A DNA stretch of 8,012 bases from an uncultured Lachnospiraceae bacterium. Lineage in GTDB: Bacteria > Bacillota > Clostridia > Lachnospirales > Lachnospiraceae. The stretch lies in NCBI GenBank assembly GCA_958405355.1, contig CATYEA010000082.1, positions 1 through 8,012 on the forward strand, in the 5' to 3' direction. Shown piece after piece: positions 1-5,595 of this stretch (position 1 is the first letter of the stretch; each line of letters begins with the position of its first letter). Under the pieces are notes generated by a model. That model saw nothing but the letters and a program-made list of their open reading frames with translations, was not told the DNA's origin and did no database searches. Made by a program: the position numbers and the translations under genes.

Positions 1-75
1 GGTGGTTTATTGTTTCACATGGATTCATTTTTTCTTGCGAAAAACTCACCCATGCTCAACAAACTAAAGTCCATA

Positions 76-119
76 AACAAAAAACCGGAGATTTAAGCAT
101 TGCCTAAACCTCCGGTTTT
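76..119 (-). terminator. Strong Rho-independent terminator
   Basis: Read on the minus strand, the arms AAAACCGGAG and CTCCGGTTTT (10 bp) enclose a further inner stem TTTAGGC/GCTTAAA joined by G-U pairs, with loop AAT. The hairpin spans 81-119 and is followed by a run of six T broken by one G and further Ts. It lies about 125 nt downstream of the 42-aa gene ending at 244, so it probably ends the larE-tcdA operon transcript as well as the short transcript predicted from the promoter at 177-205. The plus-strand reading also has a short T run, so some bidirectional activity is possible. Confidence 0.85.
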
Positions 120-170
120 CCGGTCAGTTGGAATATCATAATTTCATACTTAATCAGTAGGTTTTATGTG
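79..170 (-). ncRNA. Candidate small RNA or attenuated leader
   Basis: A good sigma-A promoter at 177-205 would start RNA near 170, and a strong terminator ends near 79, giving a transcript of about 90 nt. It contains only tiny open frames (the longest from an ATG is 11 codons, without a clear ribosome binding site). This could be a free-standing small RNA, or the terminated leader of a gene beyond the left edge. No known RNA family was recognised. The alternative is that the promoter simply serves a gene outside the window through partial read-through. Confidence 0.28.
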
Positions 171-176
171 TTATTG

Positions 177-205
177 ATTCTATACCCTAATTGAAAGTTT
201 GTCAA
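177..205 (-). promoter_or_regulatory. Sigma-A type promoter in the left intergenic region
   Basis: On the minus strand a perfect -35 box TTGACA (200-205) and a near-consensus -10 box TAGAAT (177-182) are separated by 17 nt. The predicted start is near 170. It points away from the larE-tcdA operon, toward the terminator at 76-119 and the left edge of the window. Confidence 0.65.
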
Positions 206-243
206 GTAAATATTTCCAACTTTTCATATATTTTTTATATGCT

Positions 244-372
244 TTATTTCTTTTTCTGATTATTCATTGAACAGCAATCCGGCTTCCCTCCCGAAAATGA
301 ATCTTTATTTTCCTTTGCGAGCCGCTTTAAATAAGCATTCCAGCCCTTTTGTATGCGTTTAAATATATTCAC
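244..372 (-). CDS. DCC-motif small peptide, putative metal-binding
   Basis: A 42-residue open frame begins with GTG only 4 nt after the tcdA stop codon and ends with TAA at 244. A purine-rich ribosome binding site (AGGAAGGAAG) lies inside the 3' end of tcdA at suitable spacing, which argues for translational coupling. The N-terminal half is a basic amphipathic helix (about residues 2-22, rich in Lys/Arg with Trp and Tyr), followed by a Ser-Gly-Gly turn and an Asp-Cys-Cys core (residues 32-34) in the context PDCCSMN, then a basic tail. I recall clostridial peptides of similar size and layout annotated as 'LDCC motif putative metal-binding protein'; here Leu is replaced by Pro. Metal binding is family-level inference, not shown. 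Its place behind tcdA and larE suggests a role in sulfur or metal handling, or merely co-transcription. The gene is short but start, ribosome binding site and motif agree. Confidence 0.72.
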   Translation of the reverse strand: MNIFKRIQKGWNAYLKRLAKENKDSFSGGKPDCCSMNNQKKK

Positions 373-376
373 ATGA

Positions 377-1135
377 TTACTTCCTTCCTGTCAGATCCTT
401 AATGACTTCCCCCGCAATAATTAAACCGACGACCGACGGTACAAAAGCATTGCTTCCCGGAATCTGCCGGCGCTGTGTGCATTTTCTTGCAGTTCCCGGC
501 GGACAGATACAATTTGTCCGGCAGCTCACTGCCATATCATCCAAGGGAACCATTGGTTTTTCTCTGGAATAAACGACTTTCAGCGACCGTATGCCTCTTT
601 TTTTCAGTTCCCGCCGCATGACCTTTGCCAGAGGGCAGACCGATGTCTCGTAAATGTCGGCCACCTCAAAGGCCGTCGGATCCATTTTATTGCCTGCGCC
701 CATAGAGCTTATGACGGGCACCTTTAACTTATCGGCCTGTTCCGCCAGCATTAACTTTCCCGTCACCGTGTCAATGGCATCCACCACATAATCATATTTT
801 GAAAAATCAAATTGGTCCGCCGTATCTGGCATATAAAAGGTTTTATACGTATTGACCACGGCCTCCGGATTGATATCGAGAATTCTCTCCTTCGCCACAT
901 CCACCTTGTATTTCCCCACAGTTTTCCGGGTAGCATAAATCTGCCGATTTATATTTGTCAGACAGACCCGGTCGTCATCGATCAGATCGAGGATTCCCAC
1001 GCCGCTCCGGGCCAGTGCTTCCGTTGTATATCCGCCCACGCCTCCGATGCCGAATACCGCAACTCGGGCATGCCTTAAACGTTCCATATTTTCATTTCCG
1101 AGCAGCAGCTCCGTTCTTGAAAATTGATTTAACAT
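377..1135 (-). CDS. tcdA: tRNA threonylcarbamoyladenosine dehydratase (TcdA/CsdL, ThiF/E1 family)
   Basis: TcdA is a cytoplasmic E1-like enzyme that uses ATP to dehydrate t6A37 of ANN-decoding tRNAs to cyclic ct6A. The 252-aa protein has a Rossmann nucleotide-binding loop GIGGVG (residues 29-34), the acidic stretch DDD (53-55) and TNINRQ (60-65) that bind ATP-Mg, and the VDAID motif (118-122) typical of the TcdA branch. The E. coli enzyme is 268 aa. The ATG at 1135 is preferred because GGAGG precedes it by 6 nt; an upstream in-frame GTG at 1162 would overlap the larE stop by 4 nt (GTGA) but has a worse site. The C-terminal third carries a cysteine cluster (C205, C209, C211, C219) around CPPG, which I recall from clostridial homologues and which is absent from E. 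coli TcdA as remembered. It is second in the operon after larE and is followed after 4 nt by the DCC peptide gene. Confidence 0.93.
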   Translation of the reverse strand: MLNQFSRTELLLGNENMERLRHARVAVFGIGGVGGYTTEALARSGVGILDLIDDDRVCLTNINRQIYATRKTVGKYKVDVAKERILDINPEAVVNTYKTFYMPDTADQFDFSKYDYVVDAIDTVTGKLMLAEQADKLKVPVISSMGAGNKMDPTAFEVADIYETSVCPLAKVMRRELKKRGIRSLKVVYSREKPMVPLDDMAVSCRTNCICPPGTARKCTQRRQIPGSNAFVPSVVGLIIAGEVIKDLTGRK

Positions 1136-1158
1136 CCTCTTCCTCCAAAATCCTTTGG

Positions 1159-1977
1159 TCACCCTTCCCTTTGAATCGTCTCGTTCATGCTTCCGGTACG
1201 GTAACCCTGCAAATCCATGGTCACATATGTAAATCCATAATTTTGAAATTCAGAAAGAACTTTAGCCCGTATCTCCGGTTGAAGCAATTTGTCAAATTCT
1301 TCCGGCAAAAGCTCTATCCGGGCCATCTTATCGTGAATACGCACCCGAATCTGATGGAAGCCCATATCCAATAACAGCTGCTCCGCCCGATCCACCATCA
1401 ACAGTTTCTCCCGGGTAATATCCTCTCCGTAAACAAAGCGGGAGGACAGACAGGCGAAGGACTGCTTATCCCAGGTCGCCAATCCCAACATCTTCGACAA
1501 ATGGCGTATATCCGCCTTCGTCATTCCCGCATATCTTAGCGGGCTCTTAATTTCCAGTTCGGCCACCGCCTGGAGTCCCGGACGATAATCTCCGTTGTCA
1601 TCCAGATTAGACCCTTCCACAATATTTTCAATATGATCTGCCACTGTGATCTCCCTGATTTTTTCAAACAGCTCCCGCTTACAAAGATAGCATCGATTTA
1701 CAGGGTTCTTGCTAAAGCCCTCAATCTCCAGTTCCTCCGATTCACAGATAATGTGACGAATGCCTTCTTTTTTACAGAATGCTTTTGCTTCCTCCAACTC
1801 CCTTTTCGGAAAGGAACAGGACGCCGCCGTCACAGCGATCACCTGATCTCCAAGAACTTCATGGGCCACCTTCAACAAAAAGGTAGAATCCACACCGCTG
1901 GAAAAAGCCACTGCAACGCTTCCCAAAGATGCAAGATAGTTCTTCAGTTTTTCTAATTTAACATTCAGTTCCTCCAC
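1159..1977 (-). CDS. larE: ATP-dependent sulfur insertase LarE (PP-loop family)
   Basis: LarE adenylates the carboxylate of a pyridinium dicarboxylate intermediate and inserts sulfur during synthesis of the nickel-pincer nucleotide cofactor of lactate racemase. The 272-aa protein has the PP-loop SSGVDST (residues 26-32), the nucleotide-site segment EGSNLDDNGDYRPG (121-134) and the sulfur-donor region ACLSSRF (175-181) with C176. It also has a CxxC pair (C96, C99). In Lactiplantibacillus plantarum LarE one sacrificial cysteine donates sulfur; homologues with CxxC plus a third cysteine bind a [4Fe-4S] cluster and act catalytically, so this one probably belongs to the cluster type. The start is GTG at 1977, with AAGGAGG 11 nt upstream and no better in-frame start. 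It is the first gene of the operon behind a consensus promoter. No larA, larB or larC is visible, so the cofactor pathway cannot be confirmed here and another sulfur-transfer substrate is possible. Confidence 0.92.
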   Translation of the reverse strand: MEELNVKLEKLKNYLASLGSVAVAFSSGVDSTFLLKVAHEVLGDQVIAVTAASCSFPKRELEEAKAFCKKEGIRHIICESEELEIEGFSKNPVNRCYLCKRELFEKIREITVADHIENIVEGSNLDDNGDYRPGLQAVAELEIKSPLRYAGMTKADIRHLSKMLGLATWDKQSFACLSSRFVYGEDITREKLLMVDRAEQLLLDMGFHQIRVRIHDKMARIELLPEEFDKLLQPEIRAKVLSEFQNYGFTYVTMDLQGYRTGSMNETIQREG

Positions 1978-2019
1978 GACCGCACATACCTCCTTCTCAA
2001 CATAAAATAACAGAAATAA

Positions 2020-2039
2020 ACGGCAGTAATCTCTGCCGT
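2020..2039 (-). promoter_or_regulatory. Hairpin in the larE leader
   Basis: A perfect 7-bp stem ACGGCAG/CTGCCGT with a 6-nt loop lies in the predicted 5' leader, about 30 nt after the transcription start and 42 nt before the larE start codon. It is followed by TTTATTT, a weak U-rich tract, so it could be a leaky attenuator or a stabilising 5' structure. No known riboswitch fold was recognised around it. Confidence 0.4.
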
Positions 2040-2072
2040 ACTATTTTCTATTAATCCCATTGTTTTTATAGG

Positions 2073-2101
2073 ATTATAGCATCTAAATATTGTTCTGTCA
2101 A
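2073..2101 (-). promoter_or_regulatory. Perfect consensus sigma-A promoter of the larE operon
   Basis: On the minus strand a perfect -35 TTGACA (2096-2101) and a perfect -10 TATAAT (2073-2078) are separated by 17 nt, and TGC directly before the -10 gives an extended -10 element. The predicted start near 2066 leaves a leader of about 88 nt before larE. Such a match predicts strong expression unless it is repressed or attenuated. Confidence 0.88.
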
Positions 2102-2110
2102 ATATCCCGA

Positions 2111-2151
2111 AACTTAAAAAGCGAAACCAATTCTATAAAAATCGGTTCCGC
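2111..2151 (-). terminator. Rho-independent terminator of the 54-aa gene
   Basis: On the minus strand the arms starting GCGGAACCGATTT and ending in GGTTTCGC form a stem of about 13 bp including several G-U pairs, loop TTATA, followed by TTTTT (2116-2120). It lies 32 nt past the stop of the 54-aa gene and just upstream of the larE promoter, separating the two units. Confidence 0.82.
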
Positions 2152-2183
2152 CGTTTTATCTTTTGTAAATTCCTCGTCGTCTG

Positions 2184-2348
2184 TCAATTCATATCCAGAT
2201 CACTTGTAAGAATACCGAAAGATTCTAACTTTGCTCTAAGAATACGCAATTGATAGTCTATTTCTTTTTCGCTGTCCTCAGCCCTTTTTATCCTCTGTAA
2301 GTCAGTGTACTTATCAATGAGATTATTTATCATTTCTTTTTCATTCAT
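2184..2348 (-). CDS. Small helical protein of unknown function
   Basis: I do not recognise a named family. The 54-aa product from ATG 2348 (MNEKEMINN...) is predicted to be almost wholly helical: a first helix over about residues 3-19, a charged linker, and a second helix over about 24-42 with Leu/Ile heptad spacing (YQLRILRAKLESFGI), ending in SDLDMN. This looks like a short helical hairpin or coiled coil, perhaps mediating protein-protein contacts. I recall similar short proteins in Lachnospiraceae but no function. The size resembles Spo0E-like regulators, but the SQELD signature is absent. The start is uncertain: GTG 2360 and TTG 2366 are in-frame alternatives and no site has a strong ribosome binding sequence. 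It appears monocistronic, with its own promoter (2440-2468) and terminator (2111-2151), which supports it being real. Confidence 0.68.
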   Translation of the reverse strand: MNEKEMINNLIDKYTDLQRIKRAEDSEKEIDYQLRILRAKLESFGILTSDLDMN

Positions 2349-2439
2349 CTCATCACTCACTTTCAATCACCCGCCTTCTCAGTTCCCGTTCAGACATACA
2401 CTGCCCGAATAGATATGTAATTTCTTTGATTATTTTTTT

Positions 2440-2468
2440 ATTATACTGAAAAAGGGGTGAGGTGTAAA
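2440..2468 (-). promoter_or_regulatory. Sigma-A promoter of the 54-aa gene
   Basis: On the minus strand -35 TTTACA (2463-2468; 5 of 6) and a perfect -10 TATAAT (2440-2445) are spaced by exactly 17 nt. The predicted start near 2433 gives a leader of about 85 nt to ATG 2348. Confidence 0.78.
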
Positions 2469-2668
2469 GTCTCATTGAAGCGGATTGTATGACGATCGAT
2501 TACAGCTGCCGAAGGGCGTCCGGCAAATGATGGCAACAATCCCGCTGAACCTCGATCAACCTGGCTCCACATTGGGAATCGAGAAAAAGACGTATATGAA
2601 AAATTGTATCATGTTCAACAGAAAAGTCCTGGCTGAACGATTTAAACATTAACGCCATTGACCGCAAA
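2469..2668. other. Stretch without a convincing gene, possible remnant
   Basis: Two overlapping open frames exist here. On the minus strand a 52-codon frame starts at ATG 2658 and ends at 2500. On the plus strand a frame with a tandem ATG ends in TAA near 2650. Neither has a recognisable ribosome binding site or promoter, and neither translation was recognised. The two can hardly both be real. It lies between a bidirectional terminator and the promoter of the next gene, so it may be a decayed gene or an untranslated spacer. Confidence 0.35.
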
Positions 2669-2701
2669 AAACCTGTCCTGATTTTCACAGGACAGGTTTT
2701 T
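2665..2701. terminator. Bidirectional Rho-independent terminator
   Basis: A perfect 12-bp inverted repeat AAACCTGTCCTG/CAGGACAGGTTT (2669-2680 and 2688-2699) with a 7-nt loop is flanked by a run of six A on the left and five T on the right, so it has a U tail when read on either strand. On the minus strand it lies 15 nt after the stop of the 105-aa gene and should end that unit. Confidence 0.92.
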
Positions 2702-2715
2702 ATCTTCAAGTTGAC

Positions 2716-3033
2716 CTATTTCTTATCCTTATTCTGATACAGGTTGATTTCGGCCCGGGCCATATCCTCCAGCGCCGAATAAACATCATCCATTGCCGGA
2801 AAATCGGACATCATCTGTTCTTCCAACATGGCGTCGCCGTTAAATAAAGTCTCCATAGACTTTTCCAGTCCCCGTATGGATTCCGGAATTTCTGCCGGTT
2901 CTCCTTCCTGCATGTCTGTCCCGTCCATTGGCCGGTCCGGAATCGCTGCCCCCTGCAAAAAGGCAATAATGTAATCCATTTTGTTTTCCGGTATAAGTTC
3001 AAGAAGCTCTATCGCCTGCTGTCGTTTATTCAT
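2716..3033 (-). CDS. Acidic hypothetical protein, 105 aa
   Basis: Not assignable to a named function. Residues 1-28 form a likely helical segment (MNKRQQAIELLELIPENKMD followed by YIIAFLQG), the style of N-terminus seen in many small clostridial regulatory or antitoxin-like proteins. The middle (about 29-52) is a Pro/Gly/Asp/Glu-rich linker, and the C-terminal half is acidic and helical with a lysine tail. No signal peptide, membrane segment or cysteine is present. The ATG at 3033 is preferred because GAGGAG lies upstream at good spacing; an upstream in-frame ATG at 3066 lacks such a site and would add 11 residues. It follows ptsI by 105 nt on the same strand, with a possible promoter of its own, and ends at a strong terminator. 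An antitoxin reading is weak because no toxin partner is adjacent. Confidence 0.8.
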   Translation of the reverse strand: MNKRQQAIELLELIPENKMDYIIAFLQGAAIPDRPMDGTDMQEGEPAEIPESIRGLEKSMETLFNGDAMLEEQMMSDFPAMDDVYSALEDMARAEINLYQNKDKK

Positions 3034-3069
3034 TCTGATCTCCTCTTTCTGTACATTGTTTATCATCTA

Positions 3070-3098
3070 ATTATAATATATTTATCCTGTAAGTGGAA
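3070..3098 (-). promoter_or_regulatory. Possible promoter of the 105-aa gene
   Basis: A perfect -10 TATAAT (3070-3075) lies in an AT-rich stretch on the minus strand, but the hexamer 17 nt upstream (TTCCAC, 3093-3098) matches only the first two -35 positions. The start would be near 3063, leaving a short leader of about 30 nt. No clear terminator follows ptsI, so read-through from ptsI is an equal alternative. Confidence 0.3.
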
Positions 3099-3138
3099 GG
3101 GAATTCTTTAAGTTATCAGCCGAATTTCAAATCGGATT

Positions 3139-4752
3139 TTAAGTTGTCTCCCGGATTTTCTGCCGAACAGGAAGTATCAAGGCCGGGGACACCGAAAGTT
3201 CATCCATCCCCATGCGGACAAAGTCTTCCGTCAAAGTCAGGTCGGCGCCGAGTTCACCGCAGATACCAACCCAGATGCCCGCTTTGTGGGCATTATCAGC
3301 AACAATTTGAAGAAGCCGCAAAACCGCCGGATGATGAGGATCAAAAAACGGATCCAGCTTTGGATTCTGCCGATCAATTGCCAGAGTGTATTGGGACAGA
3401 TCATTGGTACCGATACTGAAAAAATCCACCTCTCTGGCGAGTAAATCGCTGATTATGGCCGCCGCCGGCGTTTCAATCATAATGCCTTCTTCCACATCAC
3501 CAAAGGATATTCCCGTTTCAGAAAGCTCTCTGCGGACGCTGGAAGAAATTTCTTTAATTCTTTTGACCTCATCGACAGAAATGATCATCGGATACATGAT
3601 CCCGATATTTCCATAGGCGCTGGCCCGATAAATTGCACGGAGCTGGGTTTTAAACACATCTTCCCTGTCCAGGCAGATACGGATAGCCCGATAACCCATG
3701 GCCGGATTTTCTTCCGGCTCCATGTCGAAATAGTCAATCTGTTTATCTGCGCCGATATCCAGGGTCCGGATGATCACCTTTTTCCCTGCCATGGTCTCCG
3801 CCACGGTTTTATACACATGAAACTGTTCTTCTTCCGTCGGATAATGATCCTTTTCCAAATATAAAAACTCACTTCGGAACAGCCCGATTCCGGAGGCGTC
3901 GTTTTCCAATGCGGTCATCACATCCGAAATATTTCCCACATTGGCGTAAAGATTGATCTCCTTGCCTCCCAACGTGATATCTTCCTTGCCCTTTAATTTC
4001 TGGAGCAGCTTACGCTTTTCCTGCTCGGCTTGCTGCTTTTCCTCCATTTGATGAAGCAGCTCCGGTTCCGGCTCAATATAAAGACAGCCCCCGGCGCCGT
4101 CCACCACCGCCGTTTTTCCTTCACAATCCTCTGGAAAATCGGCACCGACAATGGCCGGAATATTCATGGTCCGGGCCAAAATGGCCGTATGTGAATTTGC
4201 CGATCCATAACGGGTCACAAAGGCCAGAATCTTGGATTTATCTAACTGGACCGTTTCACTCGGCGCCAGATCGTCCGCCGCAAGAATGACCGGATCATCC
4301 CCCTGGAGCGGATCATCCCCCTGGCCATTTAAAATCTGTATCAGCCGATTGGAAACATCCTTAACATCCGCTGCTCTGGCCCGCATATAATCATCATCCA
4401 TCATTTCAAAAAGAGTGGAAAAATTATCGCTGGTCATGGCAATGGCATATTCCGCATTGACATTCTGCATCCGGATCATATTCGTAATGGACTCCACATA
4501 ATCCATATCGGAAAGCATAAGCTGATGGACATGAAAAATATCCGCATTGGCCTCTCCAACCTCATCCAACGCCTTATCATAAAGCTTCTGAAGCTGATTT
4601 TCCGCTTCCTTTGAAGCGTTCTCATAGCGCTTTATTTCCTCTTCTGTCTGTTCCACATGACTCCGGATGACTTTTTTATCCTTTTTCTTTAAAATTCCAA
4701 TGGGTCCGATGGCAACTCCGCCAAAAACGGATTTCCCCTCAATTTTAACCAT
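3139..4752 (-). CDS. ptsI: Phosphoenolpyruvate-protein phosphotransferase (PTS enzyme I)
   Basis: Enzyme I takes phosphate from phosphoenolpyruvate and passes it to HPr, the first step of PTS sugar uptake in the cytoplasm. The 537-aa protein has, in order, an N-terminal helical HPr-binding region, the phosphohistidine loop NSHTAILAR (186-194; active H188), the linker to the PEP-binding barrel, PEP-contacting R293 and R329 (IIRTLDIGADK), the signature DFFSIGTNDLSQYTLAIDR (443-461) and the catalytic cysteine C498 in GICGE. It ends shortly after SVSPALILPVRQKIRE and so lacks roughly 35 C-terminal residues of the 575-aa E. coli enzyme; I recall the same short tail in Lachnospiraceae homologues, so it is not a truncation. 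The ATG at 4752 has AGGAGG 8 nt upstream. It follows truA by 25 nt, suggesting one transcript. No ptsH is in the window. An 18-bp tandem repeat lies in the linker at residues 144-154. Confidence 0.97.
   Translation of the reverse strand: MVKIEGKSVFGGVAIGPIGILKKKDKKVIRSHVEQTEEEIKRYENASKEAENQLQKLYDKALDEVGEANADIFHVHQLMLSDMDYVESITNMIRMQNVNAEYAIAMTSDNFSTLFEMMDDDYMRARAADVKDVSNRLIQILNGQGDDPLQGDDPVILAADDLAPSETVQLDKSKILAFVTRYGSANSHTAILARTMNIPAIVGADFPEDCEGKTAVVDGAGGCLYIEPEPELLHQMEEKQQAEQEKRKLLQKLKGKEDITLGGKEINLYANVGNISDVMTALENDASGIGLFRSEFLYLEKDHYPTEEEQFHVYKTVAETMAGKKVIIRTLDIGADKQIDYFDMEPEENPAMGYRAIRICLDREDVFKTQLRAIYRASAYGNIGIMYPMIISVDEVKRIKEISSSVRRELSETGISFGDVEEGIMIETPAAAIISDLLAREVDFFSIGTNDLSQYTLAIDRQNPKLDPFFDPHHPAVLRLLQIVADNAHKAGIWVGICGELGADLTLTEDFVRMGMDELSVSPALILPVRQKIRETT
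4291..4326. repeat. In-frame 18-bp tandem repeat inside ptsI
   Basis: Two adjacent 18-bp units (4291-4308 and 4309-4326) share their first 16 bases, CGGATCATCCCCCTGG, on the plus strand. In the protein they give the doubled QGDDP around residues 144-153, just before the phosphohistidine domain strand VILAADDLAPSE. Being in frame, the repeat only changes a surface linker. Confidence 0.85.
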
Positions 4753-4777
4753 TTCTCCAGCCTCCTATTGGATTTTC

Positions 4778-5527
4778 TCACTCATAGAATACTTCATCCA
4801 GAAACAGTCCCTGCGGCGGCAGCGTTATTCCGGCCTTCTCCCGGTCTTTCGTCCGGAAAACTTCTTTGACTGTTTCCGGCTCTCTGTCCCCGGTTCCGAT
4901 CTCAATCAACGTGCCTGCCATAATACGAACCATATGATAAAGAAAACCATTGCCCTCAAATATCAGGTCAATCTCCCGGTCCTTCACATCCATATCAATC
5001 CGGCTGACCGTGCGGACTGTGGATTTATTCGTCTTTTTCACCGAAGAAAAACCCTTAAAGTCATGCTCTCCCAGCATGAGCGCCGCTCCTTCCTTCATAA
5101 GCCCCATATCCAGCCGGTCAAAACAGTACCACGTATACCGCCGGTCAAAAACCGACGGCACATCCCCCGTGGCCACCCGGTAAATATATCGCTTCGATTT
5201 AGCGTTCAGCCGGCTGTGAAACCGCTCCGGCACATCCGAAACATAAAGGACCCCAATGTCCTGAGGCAGATACCGGTTCAGATAATATTTCATTTCCCAG
5301 CACTTCATATCACTGTCCGTATGAAAATTTGCCACCTGACCACGGGCATGAACTCCTGCGTCTGTCCGTCCCGAACCAATCAGCTCCACAGCTTCCCCTG
5401 TCATTTTTGAAAGCACTTCTTCAATCTTTCCCTGAATCGTTGTGCCGCCGCTCTTCTTTCCGAGACGCTGCCATCCATCATAGCGTCCGCCGTCATATTC
5501 CATAAGTAATTTAATATTTCTTTTCAT
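4778..5527 (-). CDS. truA: tRNA pseudouridine(38-40) synthase TruA
   Basis: TruA isomerises uridines 38-40 in the anticodon arm of many tRNAs to pseudouridine. The 249-aa product, close to the usual 245-270 aa, shows the N-terminal MEYDGGRYDGWQ segment (9-20), the catalytic motif GSGRTDAGVHA (51-61) with D56 as nucleophile, the RSRF-like ERFHSRLNAKSKRYIYR block (101-117), HDFKGFSS (155-162) and the C-terminal NGFLYHMVRIMAG (193-205). The start at ATG 5527 (MKRNIK) matches family N-termini. A further in-frame ATG at 5584 would add 19 residues encoded by the terminator-like hairpin just upstream, so it is rejected. The ribosome binding site is modest (GGAAG close to the ATG). ptsI follows after 25 nt with its own good site, so the two are probably co-transcribed. 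In many Firmicutes truA sits behind ecfT and before rplM; here it does not. Confidence 0.96.
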   Translation of the reverse strand: MKRNIKLLMEYDGGRYDGWQRLGKKSGGTTIQGKIEEVLSKMTGEAVELIGSGRTDAGVHARGQVANFHTDSDMKCWEMKYYLNRYLPQDIGVLYVSDVPERFHSRLNAKSKRYIYRVATGDVPSVFDRRYTWYCFDRLDMGLMKEGAALMLGEHDFKGFSSVKKTNKSTVRTVSRIDMDVKDREIDLIFEGNGFLYHMVRIMAGTLIEIGTGDREPETVKEVFRTKDREKAGITLPPQGLFLDEVFYE

Positions 5528-5547
5528 AGTACTTCCATTTCCCTGTA

Positions 5548-5592
5548 TTTTTAAAAAGCAGGGTATGTCCATGATTATGTGCATACCTGCTT
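5548..5592 (-). terminator. Terminator-like hairpin between the DUF4160 cassette and truA
   Basis: On the minus strand the arms AAGCAGGTATG and CATACCCTGCTT form an 11-bp stem with one bulged base and a loop of about 14 nt, spanning 5556-5592. It continues into TTTTT followed by AAAAA. It lies 51 nt after the stop of the DUF4160 gene and 28 nt before the truA start, so it most likely ends the cassette; it could instead attenuate truA-ptsI. Confidence 0.68.
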
Positions 5593-5595
5593 AAA

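Noticed and set aside
1..60. A gene running off the left edge on the minus strand from an ATG near 31
   Set aside because: Only about ten codons are visible, with no clear ribosome binding site, so it cannot be supported.
1136..1162. GTG at 1162 as the start of tcdA, overlapping larE by GTGA
   Set aside because: The ATG at 1135 has GGAGG 6 nt upstream and begins where homologues begin; the upstream site has a poorer ribosome binding sequence placed too close.
812..1374. Plus-strand open frames opposite tcdA and larE
   Set aside because: Mirror frames of well-supported genes with no start signals or recognisable protein features.
2659..2709. Extension of the 52-codon minus-strand frame up to 2709
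   Set aside because: The extension is merely the translated terminator inverted repeat at 2665-2701.
3121..3138. Short inverted repeat CCGA/TCGG just after the ptsI stop as a terminator
   Set aside because: The stem is about 4 bp with a mismatch beyond it, and no U tract follows on the minus strand.
4667..5410. Long plus-strand open frame of 247 codons opposite truA
   Set aside because: It is antisense to truA and the start of ptsI, is rich in Arg/His/Pro as expected from mirrored codons, has no ribosome binding site and shows no family motif.
5528..5584. In-frame ATG at 5584 as the start of truA
   Set aside because: The extra 19 residues would be encoded by the hairpin at 5556-5592, and TruA proteins begin at the MKRNIK-like segment.
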